Position numbers and translations under genes: made by a program. The notes below the pieces were generated by a model. It did no database searches. It was not told the origin of the DNA and worked only from the letters and a program-made list of their open reading frames with translations. Below, one piece after another: positions 25,593 through 34,539 of a stretch of 64,000 bases of DNA. Source of the stretch: CAWBLP01 sp963789495 (GTDB taxonomy: Bacteria > Pseudomonadota > Alphaproteobacteria > Acetobacterales > Acetobacteraceae); assembly GCA_963789495.1 (NCBI GenBank), contig CAWBLP010000007.1, positions 62,001-126,000 on the forward strand. The letters run 5' to 3'. The number at the start of each line of letters is the position of its first letter. Positions within the stretch are counted from its first letter, which is position 1.

Positions 25593-26261
25593 TCAGAACC
25601 GGTAGCCGACGCCGGCGCCGACCACGGTCGGATTGAGCGCGGTCTTTGCCTTGATCACGCCGCCGTTGATGCTGGCCGTGGTGTTCAGGAAGATCTGCTT
25701 CACATCCATGTTCAGGAACCAGTGGCCGGAGACGTTGTAGTCGAATCCGACCTGCACCGCGGCGCCAACATTGTTCTGGAAGCCCAGCGAGGTCACCGGG
25801 GCGCCGGCGGCGTGCGCGCTGTAGAAGAACGTCGCGTTGAGGCCGACGCCCACATAGGGGCTGAACCGTTGATGCGGCATGAAGTGGTACTGCACGAGCA
25901 GGGTCGGCGGCAGGACCCAGACGCTGCCGACAGCCGCGCGCGGGCCCAGCGCGGAATTCACCGCCGAGATGTCGTGTTTCGTGGTCGCCGCGATCAGCTC
26001 GAACGCGATGTTGTCGGTTAGGAAGTACGAGAAATCGAGTTCGGGCGCGCCGGTGTTGCTCGCGTCCACGTGGCCGCCGATCACCGAAATTGAGCTGGAC
26101 GAATTCTGCGGCAGCACGCCGACCCCGCGCGCGCGGACCATGAAGGTGCCGGCCTGTTTGCCGACCGGTGTAGCGCTCAGATCGAATGGGCTTTGTGCAG
26201 CGGCCGCCGTCGCGAGCGCCAGCGCGCTCGTCAGACTGGCGGCAAACAGGGGTTGTCTCAT
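25593..26261 (-). CDS. ompW: OmpW-family outer membrane protein
   Basis: The protein has 222 residues. A signal peptide (LFAASLTSALALATAAAAQ) is followed by OmpW beta-barrel segments: FMVRARGVGVLPQNSSS, NIAFELIAATTKHDI, LPPTLLVQYHFMPHQRFSPYVGVGLNATFFY and the terminal GAGVGYRF ending in Phe. It should form a small eight-stranded outer-membrane channel. The ATG at 26261 follows AAGGAG. A perfect FNR-type site lies about 75 bases upstream, consistent with oxygen control known for ompW in other bacteria. Confidence 0.92.
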   Translation of the reverse strand: MRQPLFAASLTSALALATAAAAQSPFDLSATPVGKQAGTFMVRARGVGVLPQNSSSSISVIGGHVDASNTGAPELDFSYFLTDNIAFELIAATTKHDISAVNSALGPRAAVGSVWVLPPTLLVQYHFMPHQRFSPYVGVGLNATFFYSAHAAGAPVTSLGFQNNVGAAVQVGFDYNVSGHWFLNMDVKQIFLNTTASINGGVIKAKTALNPTVVGAGVGYRF

Positions 26262-26334
26262 CGTCGCTCCTTGATCGGATGGCCGGGCGGGCCCGGCACG
26301 GTGTCCTAAGGACCATCGACCGACCGCCAAGGCT

Positions 26335-26348
26335 TTGATCCAAATCAA
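26335..26348. promoter_or_regulatory. FNR/Anr-type binding site
   Basis: TTGAT-CCAA-ATCAA is an exact match to the FNR half-site pair TTGAT-N4-ATCAA. Its centre lies 80 bases before the ompW start and about 128 bases before the divergent acyltransferase start. If it sits near -41.5 it would place the ompW transcript start near 26300. Confidence 0.82.
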
Positions 26349-26469
26349 AGATCGCCATCGATCTAATGCCGATACCGCAGTCGTGGCGTGCAGGTCACAC
26401 CGCACGGGCTTGTGAGACCTACCGGCGCAGCCTGCCGGGCCACCCCGCGTTCATCCGGCTTCGCCAACA

Positions 26470-27798
26470 GTGAAGAAGGACGTCGCGTTGGTGGCTGCGC
26501 CTGTCTCCGCAGCAACGCCCACAGAGCTGCATTTTTCCCCTGTCGCCCCTCACGGCACGCTGGGGGCCCGACGTTTCACCCAGCTGGAAGGGGTGCGGGG
26601 GCTTGCCGCGATGAGCGTTGTCGCATGGCATTTCGTCTGGGCCTTCACGCCCTGGCATCTCGGCAGCATCGCCGGATTTGCCCCGTCCTCGGGATTGATC
26701 GGCAGCCTGGCGCTGGCGCCGATCGACGGCCCCGGGGCGGTGACCCTGTTCTTCGTCCTGTCAGGCTTCGTGCTGCCACTGGGTTTCCTGCGCTCCGGCC
26801 GGACAGAGGTCGTGTTGCAGGCCGCCGGCAAGCGGTGGCTGCGCCTGGCCGGACTGTCCTTGCTGGCGGTGCTGACGTCCTACCTGCTGTTCCGCTTCGG
26901 GCTGTTTCACTACCGGGAGGCCGCGAGCCTGTCGCAATCCGACTGGCTTGGCTCTTATGGCGGCGGGGACCCGGACGGCACATTCAGCCCGTCACTGGGC
27001 GGTGCGGTGCGGGAAGGGCTGGTCGGCGCCTTCCTGCACGACTCGGATGCGTACGACCCAGTGCTTTGGACGATGCACCATGAGTTCCTCGGCAGCTTCG
27101 TCAGCCTGGGTGCGGCGATGGCGATCTGGCGACTGACTACGCGGCAGGGCTGCGTGGTTCTGCTGCTGGTCGCCGTCGTGACCCCTTTGCTGGACCCTTG
27201 GCTGCTCGCCTTCGTTGCCGGCACCTCGCTGGCCTTTCTCATGGCGCGGCATGAGTTGCGGCTGCACTGGGGCAGCGCGCTGGCCTGTATCGCGGCCGGA
27301 CTGGTTCTGCTTGGCTATCTGGAGCCGATCGGCCTGTACGTCGGTGTTCCGTCGGTGCAGGACGGCGGCGGGTTCCGCTACGATCGCATCCTGATGCATA
27401 TGGCGAGTGGCTTGCTGATCATCACCGGCCTGGTGTGTCATGACGGGCTTGGTCGCGCGCTCAGCGCCAGGCCGTTCCGGCTGCTGGGGCGGGTGTCGTT
27501 CCCGGTCTACCTGTTCCATTTCCCGCTGCTGTGCTCGCTCGCCTGCTTCCTGTTCGTTGCCCTGCGGCCGAACAATTCCTACGCGATGACGCTGGCCCTG
27601 GTAGCGGCCGTGTATCTGCCGGTCGTGCTGGCGGTGGGACTGCTGTTCGCACGGGTGGACGAGATCTGGCTGGGTTGGGTGAACCGGTTGACCCGCGCGG
27701 TGATGCGCCCGGGCGTCAGCCGCAGGCATTCCCCCGCAGCGTGGACGAGCGGACGATGCCGTCACTCACCGCGAAGGTGGTCTCACAGACCAGGTTGA
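26470..27798 (+). CDS. acyltransferase 3 family integral membrane protein
   Basis: The protein has 442 residues and starts with GTG. The N-terminal LEGVRGLAAMSVVAWHFVWAF carries the RG-x-A and WH-F motif of acyltransferase-3 proteins. About ten membrane segments follow, with FFVLSGFVL and FPVYLFHFPLL as family landmarks. Such enzymes move acyl groups onto cell-surface sugars. The last about 27 residues are arginine- and serine-rich and overlap the convergent lipoprotein gene, so the real end of the fold is earlier. Confidence 0.88.
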   Translation: MKKDVALVAAPVSAATPTELHFSPVAPHGTLGARRFTQLEGVRGLAAMSVVAWHFVWAFTPWHLGSIAGFAPSSGLIGSLALAPIDGPGAVTLFFVLSGFVLPLGFLRSGRTEVVLQAAGKRWLRLAGLSLLAVLTSYLLFRFGLFHYREAASLSQSDWLGSYGGGDPDGTFSPSLGGAVREGLVGAFLHDSDAYDPVLWTMHHEFLGSFVSLGAAMAIWRLTTRQGCVVLLLVAVVTPLLDPWLLAFVAGTSLAFLMARHELRLHWGSALACIAAGLVLLGYLEPIGLYVGVPSVQDGGGFRYDRILMHMASGLLIITGLVCHDGLGRALSARPFRLLGRVSFPVYLFHFPLLCSLACFLFVALRPNNSYAMTLALVAAVYLPVVLAVGLLFARVDEIWLGWVNRLTRAVMRPGVSRRHSPAAWTSGRCRHSPRRWSHRPG

Positions 27799-28069
27799 CG
27801 ACCTGGGGCGGGAATGCGCCGCCGTACCATCCCCAATAGGGCGGCCCGAAGCCGTAGGCGGGGATGCCCGGCACGACGTCCACGCGGCTCTCGGTATAGG
27901 CCAGAAACCGCACGCCGCCGGTCTCGAAGGAGCGGGTCGGAACGCCCAATTGCTGGACCAGAACGGCCTCGGGTTTGCCGACGAACTGGGCGAGGTATGC
28001 CTGGCGCTGCGCGAGCTGGTTGACGCAGCCGACGAGCAGGATGGCGAGGGCGAGCACGATACGGCGCAT
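27716..28069 (-). CDS. small lipoprotein
   Basis: The protein has 117 residues. A lipoprotein signal (RRIVLALAILLVGC) has Cys18 as the lipidation site. Downstream, FVGKPEAVLVQQLGVPTRSFETGGVRFLAY looks like a SmpA/BamE-type fold segment. A Gly/Tyr/Trp-rich stretch and two further cysteines (LVCETTF, GNACG) follow. The ATG at 28069 is chosen as the signal-peptide start. Its 3' end overlaps the acyltransferase gene by 83 bases on the opposite strand. Confidence 0.8.
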   Translation of the reverse strand: MRRIVLALAILLVGCVNQLAQRQAYLAQFVGKPEAVLVQQLGVPTRSFETGGVRFLAYTESRVDVVPGIPAYGFGPPYWGWYGGAFPPQVVNLVCETTFAVSDGIVRSSTLRGNACG

Positions 28070-28115
28070 CAATTGCTTCTCCTGTGCGGCTCCTGAATCT
28101 CGGCGGCCGATCGGG

Positions 28116-29123
28116 TCAGACAAGATCCGCCGGTGGCAGCCATAACACCTGCCCGATCCGGTCGGCACCGGTGGCGATCATCGCCAGCCGGTCAAACCCC
28201 AGTGCGATGCCTGCGGCCGGGGGCATGCCATGCTCCAGCGCGGCCAGGAAGTCCTCATCGAGCGGCCAGCCGGAGCCATACAGCGCTTGCCGCCGGTCCC
28301 GATCGGCGGTGAATCGCGCCCGTTGCTCGACCGGGTCGGTAAGTTCGACGAACGCATTCGCCAGCTCCATGCCACACACGAACAGTTCGAACCGTTCGGC
28401 AACGCGCGGATCGGTCGGGTCGCGCCGCGCGAGCGCCGCCTGGGCCGCCGGCCAATGGGTCAGACAGGTCGGATGCGCGCGGCCGATCTGCGGCTCCACC
28501 CGTTCGAGCAGAAGCCGGAAGAACAGATCCTCCCAACTCTCGCCGTCACGCAGCCGTGTCCCCGCCGCAGCCGCGAGCGCGGGCGCGTCCTCGGCCGTGT
28601 CCAACAGGTCGACGCCGACGTAGCGGTCGAACGCTTCGGCCAGGGTCAGGCATTCGACCTGGCGCAGATCGGTGGTCACGCCGCGACAGGTGACGATCGG
28701 CGGCAGCATCGCGCGCAGATAGGCCAGGGCTTCTTCGATCAGCGGGGTCATCGAGCTGCCCGGACGGTACCACTCCAGCATGGTGAATTCCGGGGCATGC
28801 AGCGCGCTGCCTTCACCGTTCCGCCACACCCGCGCGAGCTGGAAGATCGGGCCGGCACCGGCCACCAGCAGGCGTTTCATCGCGAATTCCGGGCTGGTGT
28901 GCAGCCAGAGCGGGTCCTGGCTTCCGTCAGTGTTCACACGCGTGGTCGCAAACGCCTGCAGATGGACCTCCTCCCCGGGTGCCGGCACGGCGTAGGGGGT
29001 TTCCACCTCGGTATAGCCGCGCGCGGTGAAGAACCCACGCGTGGCTGCGGTCAGGCGCCCGCGGCGCTGCAGCAACGGCAGACGGGCGGCGAGACTTTCG
29101 GGGTGCCAGACCGGCAGGCTCAT
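28116..29123 (-). CDS. epmA: elongation factor P lysine-lysyltransferase EpmA (PoxA/GenX)
   Basis: The protein has 335 residues, a class II lysyl-tRNA synthetase-like enzyme without the anticodon domain. Landmarks: GYTEVETPYAVPAPGEEVHLQAF (motif 1 region), LHTSPEFAMKRLL, RVWRNGEGSALHAPEFTMLEWYR (motif 2), FELFVCGMELANAFVELTDP, and GMPPAAGIALGFDRLAMI (motif 3). It attaches (R)-beta-lysine to elongation factor P to relieve polyproline stalls. The ATG at 29123 starts MSLPVWHPES. Its partner gene epmB lies divergently 390 bases away. Confidence 0.93.
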   Translation of the reverse strand: MSLPVWHPESLAARLPLLQRRGRLTAATRGFFTARGYTEVETPYAVPAPGEEVHLQAFATTRVNTDGSQDPLWLHTSPEFAMKRLLVAGAGPIFQLARVWRNGEGSALHAPEFTMLEWYRPGSSMTPLIEEALAYLRAMLPPIVTCRGVTTDLRQVECLTLAEAFDRYVGVDLLDTAEDAPALAAAAGTRLRDGESWEDLFFRLLLERVEPQIGRAHPTCLTHWPAAQAALARRDPTDPRVAERFELFVCGMELANAFVELTDPVEQRARFTADRDRRQALYGSGWPLDEDFLAALEHGMPPAAGIALGFDRLAMIATGADRIGQVLWLPPADLV

Positions 29124-29236
29124 GGCGACAACGTTACCACGTCGCAATCCGCGCCGCTGCGCCGCCACATTGCGGCCACCTTGCCACCTTCGCCGTTGCC
29201 CAACTGGGAAGGGTCACACTCAGAAAGGCGTCCATT

Positions 29237-29410
29237 ATGGGCCTCATCCTGCTCATCCTTATCATCGTGCTGCTGTTCGGCGGCGGCGGCTACTACGGGT
29301 ATCGATCCGGCTACTACGGCGGCGCGAGCTATGGCGGCGGGCTCGGCCTGATCCTGCTGATCCTGATTCTGTTCCTGCTGTTCGGTGGCGGCGGCTACTG
29401 GCACCACTGA
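29237..29410 (+). CDS. 57-residue DUF3309-like membrane peptide with internal duplication
   Basis: This small gene has a good start (ATG at 29237 after GAAAGG). The protein consists of two near-copies of a unit, a Leu/Ile-rich membrane segment followed by FGGGGY (residues 1-20 and about 35-55). They are joined by a Gly/Tyr-rich linker, and the protein ends WHH. The composition matches DUF3309-type small membrane proteins of alphaproteobacteria, whose function is unknown. It sits between the divergent epmA and epmB genes. Confidence 0.8.
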   Translation: MGLILLILIIVLLFGGGGYYGYRSGYYGGASYGGGLGLILLILILFLLFGGGGYWHH

Positions 29411-29512
29411 CCCGAGGCGCTGGCTCCCGTCGCACGCAGGCTTCGGCCGAACGGCGGGGTTGCGCGCGCCTGCGGTCTTGCCTTCCGGCGCCTGGCCTGC
29501 GACCCAGCGCGG

Positions 29513-30581
29513 ATGTCTTCGCTCCCTGACCTCAAGACGCTGCGGAATGCCGACGCCCTTGCACAGGCCGGCCTGATCGACCCGGTGATGCGCGATCGCA
29601 TTGCCGCGGTCGAGCAGCGCTATGCGGTCGCCGTGACCCCTGCCATGCAGGCGTTGATTCGCGACCCGGACGATCCGATCGGTCGTCAGTTCATCCCGAG
29701 CCCGGAGGAACTGGCGACCGCCCCGCATGAACGTGCGGACCCGATCGGCGACGATGCGCTCTCGCCGCTGAAGGGCGTGGTCCACCGCTACCCGGATCGG
29801 GCGTTGCTGAAGCCGCTGCTGGTGTGTCCGGTGTATTGCCGCTTCTGCTTCCGCCGCGAGCATGTCGGGCCCGACGGCGGCGTGCTGACCGAGCCGGAGC
29901 TGCAGGCGGCCTATGCCTGGTTCGCCGCGCGCCCCGCAATTCGCGAGGTCATTCTAACCGGCGGCGATCCGCTGATGCTGTCGCCGCGCCGACTGGGTGG
30001 GATTGTCGCCGCCCTCTCGGCCATTCCGCATATCGAGATCATCCGGATCCACACCCGTGTTCCGGTGGCCGATCCGGCACGGGTGACCGCGGCGCTCACT
30101 GACGTGCTGGAGACCAACAAAGCGATGTGGGTGGTGGTGCACGCCAATCATGCCCGCGAATTCACGCCGGCCGCCCGCACCGTCCTGCGCACGATTCAGG
30201 CGCGCGGCATCCCCGTGCTCGGTCAGACTGTCCTGTTGCGCGGCGTGAACGATTCCGCGGAGGCACTAGAGGCGCTGTTCCGGGCCATGCTGGCGGCGCG
30301 GGTGAAGCCGTACTACCTGCACCAGCTCGACCCGGCCCCCGGCCCCCGGCACCGCGCGGTTTCATGTGCCTATCGAGGAGGGGCGCCGGCTGCTCATGGC
30401 GTTGCGCGGCCGCGTCACCGGTCTGGCGTGGTCGACCTACGTGCTGGATATTCCGGGAGGATACGGCAAGGTGCCGATTGGTCCGGAGTACCTGGAGGGC
30501 GACGAGCGGGTGCGCGACCCGTCCGGACAGCGCCATGCACTGCCGGTGGGGAGCCGCGTGACATCGCCGATACGCGGCTAG
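29513..30581 (+). pseudogene. epmB: EF-P beta-lysylation enzyme EpmB (lysine 2,3-aminomutase family), frameshifted by a 7-bp duplication
   Basis: This radical-SAM enzyme has the cluster motif CPVYCRFCFRRE (CxxxCxxC). GGDPLMLSPRRL, RIHTRVPVADP and YYLHQLDPAPG follow. After that the frame breaks. The remaining C-terminus (FHVPIEEGRRLLMALRGRVTG, VLDIPGGYGKVPIG) continues in another frame to 30581. The cause is visible: a tandem duplication of the 7-mer GGCCCCC at 30334-30340 and 30341-30347. Removing one copy restores LDPAPGTARFHVPI and about 353 residues. EpmB converts L-alpha-lysine to beta-lysine for EpmA. Slippage in a C-rich tract could be biological or an assembly artefact. Confidence 0.88.
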
Positions 30582-30639
30582 CCGCCATCCGTGCGGCCTT
30601 GCTTGGGGGCCGCGGCACGGCTATATGCCGCGCCCTGGC

Positions 30640-30716
30640 CGGAGTGTAGCTCAGCCTGGTAGAGCACTGTGTTCGGGACGCAGGGGCCGGAGGTTCGAAT
30701 CCTCTCACTCCGACCA
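30640..30716 (+). tRNA. tRNA-Pro (anticodon CGG)
   Basis: The acceptor arms CGGAGTG and CACTCCG pair fully, and ACCA is encoded at 30713-30716. The D arm is AGCTC-AGCCTGGTAGAGC. The anticodon loop is TTCGGGA with CGG at 30674-30676, and the T arm has GGTTCGAATCC. It lies just after epmB on the plus strand; the convergent GT2 gene ends 11 bases beyond. Confidence 0.96.
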
Positions 30717-30726
30717 ATGAACCGCT

Positions 30727-31911
30727 TCAGCGTCGCCGTTGCAGGTGGCCCACCACACTGCGCGGCCAAGCGGTTGCCCGCCAGAACGTACTGCTCTCGA
30801 TGGCGTGCAACGCCGCGGTGACACGCTCCGTGCGGACCGTCGCCGTCTGCGCCACCGCCTCGGCGCTCGCGCGGGCCGCCTCGGCCTCCACCCGAACCAG
30901 CTCCGCCTCCTGCCGCACCCACAGCGCCTCGGTCCGTTCGGCCTGTGCAGCCGCCACGACCTGGTCGCGCTCCCGCATGGCGGTGTCGTACTGCGCCCGC
31001 AGCGTTCGCAGATGGTCGCGCAGCGCCCCGACCGGGTCATCGGCCGGCGCCATCGGCGCGGCATCACTCTCCACCGCGCAACGCAGAGCCGCCGGATTAT
31101 CGCGGGTGGCGTCCAGCGCCGCGCACACGGCACGAAAGCGCGCCGCGCCGTCGAGGCCGGTCTCCTCCTCCCAGGTCTTTACCCGATCGATCATGTCGTA
31201 GACGGCACGGAGCAATGCGACCACGGACGGATATTCCCCGGGTGCCACATCCCGCGTCTGAGCGATCCAGTGGTCGATCCGCTCATGGGCGAAGGCAGTC
31301 AGGTCCTGACTCGAATGCGCCACCCGCGCGCGATCCGGCCGCGACGTGTAGCGGTTGGCCTTCTCGATCCACTGCGACGCGTCCTGGTGCGACAAATGGT
31401 GAATGCAGACCCCGGTCTCCGTCCCGATCCGTAACACGCGGCCGGAGCAGATTTGCAGTCCGGCATGCACAGTTTCGCCAAACGCGACGGCCCCGCGGCG
31501 GAAGCAACGCACATGGTGCTCCGGCCAATAATAGGCACGCTCGTCGTGGACCCCCAGAATGTAGTGGCGCAACGGAAACGCATAGGCATCCGCTTGCGGC
31601 GCCTCCAGCTCCGCCTGGAGGAAGCGCACCGCTGCCGGATCCAGACATTCGTCATCATCCAGGAACAGGATCCACTCGTGCGAACACTGCGCGGCCGCGA
31701 AGGCCCGGGTCTCCTCGACGGTCGGCGACCAGGGAACGGTAATGACCCGATCCGCCAGGTTGCCGGCGATCCGGCGGGTTTCCTCGGAAGACGACTTGTC
31801 GACGACGATCACCTCGTCGGCAAAACGGATACCGCGCAGACAGGTGCCCAGCAGCTCCGGCCGATTGAACGAAACAACAAACGCGCTGAGCTTCGGGCGC
31901 GGTCCTGCCAT
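30727..31911 (-). CDS. GT2-family glycosyltransferase with C-terminal coiled coil
   Basis: The protein has 394 residues. The N-terminal GT-A domain starts LSAFVVSFNRPELLGTCL, then FADEVIVVDKSSSEET and the metal-binding ILFLDDDECLDP. The DxD-like DDDE is the donor-binding site. From about residue 290 a long heptad-rich coiled coil follows (LRTLRAQYDTAMRERDQVV...), ending in a basic STFWRATAWP segment common in surface-polysaccharide transferases. It probably adds a sugar to lipopolysaccharide or exopolysaccharide. Confidence 0.88.
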   Translation of the reverse strand: MAGPRPKLSAFVVSFNRPELLGTCLRGIRFADEVIVVDKSSSEETRRIAGNLADRVITVPWSPTVEETRAFAAAQCSHEWILFLDDDECLDPAAVRFLQAELEAPQADAYAFPLRHYILGVHDERAYYWPEHHVRCFRRGAVAFGETVHAGLQICSGRVLRIGTETGVCIHHLSHQDASQWIEKANRYTSRPDRARVAHSSQDLTAFAHERIDHWIAQTRDVAPGEYPSVVALLRAVYDMIDRVKTWEEETGLDGAARFRAVCAALDATRDNPAALRCAVESDAAPMAPADDPVGALRDHLRTLRAQYDTAMRERDQVVAAAQAERTEALWVRQEAELVRVEAEAARASAEAVAQTATVRTERVTAALHAIESSTFWRATAWPRSVVGHLQRRR

Positions 31912-32107
31912 GCTGGATGCCCGTCCCTGGGTTGCCGGGCTGGCAACATGCCGGGGTGTTCATGAACGCGTGGTAAACGGCAGCGACGCCGGTGGCCGGT
32001 CGGTGCTGTTGCGGCAACGATGTTGTGCGCAACCTACCACTGCACGTGAGGAATTCCGGCCCGCGCCGTTGTGCGATAGGCTGCCGATCGGCGTCCAGGA
32101 GTGCAGC

Positions 32108-33861
32108 ATGTCGCGCGACTCGATCATCGCCGCCGTGTCGGCCGCCAATGTGCGCCGTCACGTCGAGTCCATCACCAGTGAAATCCCATCCCGGCTCGCC
32201 GGCTCCCCGAACGGCAGGCGGATGGCCGAATACAGCCTGCGGGCGCTGCTGGATGCCGGTGCGGACGCGCGCATCCATGAGGTGCCCGGCCTGGTCAGCT
32301 TCCCCGAGCGCGCCGAGTTTCGCATCGAGGCACCCGTGCAGATGGCGCTGGAGGCGTACACCCTCGGGCACAGCGTTGCGACTGCAGCGGACGGTATCAG
32401 CGGTGAACTGATCGATGTCGCGAGCGGCGCAAGTCAGGATTTCGCTGGCGGCGATGCAATCGGCAAGATCACCCTTTCGGAACTGTCCTATCACCCGGCG
32501 CGACACGAGAAGCAGCGCATCGCCGCCCAGAAGGGGGCGGTCGGCTGCGTCATGATGAACTGGGGACCGGCGGAGAACACCGCCGTGCCGTTCGGTTCGG
32601 TCAAGTCAGCCTGGGGCAATCCGACCCCGGAGACCTGGCGAACCGAGATGCCGACCCTGCCCTGCGTCGGCATCGCTCGCACCGCCGGCCTGATGTTGCG
32701 GGAGATGCTGCGCGACGGCCCGGTGCGGGTACGGTTGCGCGCCAATGTGACGAATGGCTGGCATCCCGTGCAGGTCACGATGGGCGAAATCCCTGCGCCA
32801 CGGGGCGACGATTTCGTATTGCTGGGCGGGCATCAGGATTCCTGGTTCGGCCCGCAGGCAACCGACAATGCCGCCGGCAACGCCTGATGGAGCTGGCCCG
32901 GGTGTTCGGTGCCAACCGCGCCCAGCTCCGCCGTGGCCTGGTCTGCGGCTTCTGGGCCGGGCATGAGACCGGAACCATGATCGGCTCATCCTGGTTTGCC
33001 GACCATGCCTGGGACCGGTTGCGCCGCCACGCCGTCGCCTATTTGCAGATCGACCAGCCGGCCTGTGTCGGCACCACCGGCTGGACCACCGCATCCAACG
33101 CCGAACTGCGGCGCTTCCACGGCGCAGTGGAAACCGAGCTGCTTGGCACCCGGACCGTCGGATGGCATCGCGCAACCAAGACCGGCGACGCATCCTTCTT
33201 CGGACTTGGGCTGCCGATGCTGACCGGGCAGGGCGCTTACACTGACGCCGAACTTAAGGCCTCCGCGCAGGCGAGCCTCGGCTGGTGGCACCACTCCATC
33301 GAGAATACGATCGACAAGATCGACTGGGACTACATGCAGGACCATCTGCACGTCTACGCGGCCTGGCTGTGGGAGCTGTGCACCGCAATCGTGCTGCCGT
33401 TCGAGTTCGCCTCGGTGGCCGCGCATTTCAGCGATCGCCTGGCAGCCCTGGCGCCGGCCGGTGAAGCTGTGGGTCTTGCCGGTGCCCTCGCCCGGGCGGA
33501 GGCGTTGCGCGAGGCCGCGTTGCGACTGGACGAGGCAGCCGCCACCTGGCGTGCGCGCTACGCCGCCGGCGAAACCGATGAGGCCGCCGCCTATATCCTC
33601 AACACCTGCTTCAAGCGACTGTCACGCGCCCTGGTGCCGCTGGCAAGCACCAGCAACGGCTCGTACGGCCACGATCCTTACGGCGACACGCCACAATCGG
33701 TGATGATCCCCTCGCTGTACGACGTGCCGAAACTGGCAACGGCGACCCCGGAGATGCGCTGGATGCTGGAGACGCAACTGATCCGGGCGCGCAACCGGGT
33801 GGCCGATACGCTGAACGATTGCCGGTATCTCATCGACGATACGCTTCGTCAGTTGCGGTGA
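32108..33861 (+). pseudogene. M28-family metallopeptidase, one internal frameshift
   Basis: The first frame (32108-32887) has the N-terminal and PA-type insert and then LLGGHQDSWFGPQATDNAAGNA, with His and Asp zinc ligands. The frame breaks at TGA 32885-32887. The next frame resumes at once with MELARVF and FWAGHETGTMIGSSWFADHAWDRL, carrying the Glu pair region and remaining ligands. One missing base before 32885 (GCC-TG instead of GCC-GTG) explains it, giving NAVMELARVF and 584 residues. The two halves are otherwise clean. The start follows CCAGGAG. Confidence 0.87.
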
Positions 33862-33865
33862 GGGT

Positions 33866-33975
33866 CGCAGCAAGCGTCGGGGCGTTGCCCCGAACCCCAC
33901 CAGGAGGCTCTGCCTCCTGGGCCTCCAGCAAAGCCTCGCCTCTGCAATCGGATTGAATTTGGGGTGGGGAGGGCG
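33866..33975. repeat. palindrome-rich intergenic repeat, copy 1 (single arm)
   Basis: It contains GGGGCGTTGCCCCGAACCCC, a CCAGGAGGC-TCTGCCTCCTGG palindrome, CAGCAAAGCCTCGCC and a final GGGGTGGGGAGGGCGCGC. The same modules in the same order recur at 50664-50772 and in part at 39182-39290. Here the right arm and core are absent, and the sequence runs directly into a sensor-kinase relic. Confidence 0.85.
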
Positions 33976-33978
33976 CGC

Positions 33979-34500
33979 CTGCTCGCGTTTTCACGCAACC
34001 GTCAGGTGGCATCGGGTTTGCCGGGTGCGCCGAAATTGTTCGTGGCATGACCGGCCTGCTGCAGCGGACCATCGGGAGCGCCGTTGCACTACACCTGGCG
34101 TTATCATCGGATCTATGGCCGATCCACGCCGATCTCAATCAATTGGAACCATCGCTGCTTCATCTAGCGCTGAATGCGCGTGATACCTATGCCGCACGGA
34201 GCTGACATCACAATGAGAACGGCGAACGCCGATCCGCGTGATGGCGATCATCCAGCCGAATTGGCCGCCAGGTATCTGGTGCGCATCTCCGTGGTGGACA
34301 CTGGCGAAGGATGAGCACGCAGAGGCCGGCTCGCATGCTCGAACCTTCTTCACCACCAAGCCGGCTGGCAAGAGTAATGGCGTTGGCTTGAACATGGTGG
34401 AGGGTTTGCCCATGCCTGCGGCGGGACGGCTTCGCCGGGAAAGCGGCCTCGATGCGGGGCAGCGGCGCACCTGTTGCTGCCGTGTGCCGATCAAACCATA
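33979..34500 (+). pseudogene. decayed sensor histidine kinase, HATPase region
   Basis: No single frame is open, but joined frames spell a kinase C-terminal half. In order: LLAFSRNRQV; MTGLLQRTIG; DLWPIHADLNQLEPSLLHLALNARD (N box); MPHGADITMRTANA; LVRISVVDTGEG (G1 box); EPFFTTKPAGKSNGVGLNMVEGL (F and G2 boxes); LLLPCAD. At least four frameshifts separate them. The H-box domain and any sensor domain are gone. The left border coincides with the intergenic repeat. Confidence 0.82.
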
Positions 34501-34539
34501 GCGGACACGCTATCCGGGCGGCGACTGACGCCGTGCCGG

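Noticed and set aside
30640..30716. tRNA-Pro as an attachment site for an island
   Set aside because: No integrase, no repeat of the tRNA 3' end was noticed, and the neighbours look like ordinary chromosomal genes.
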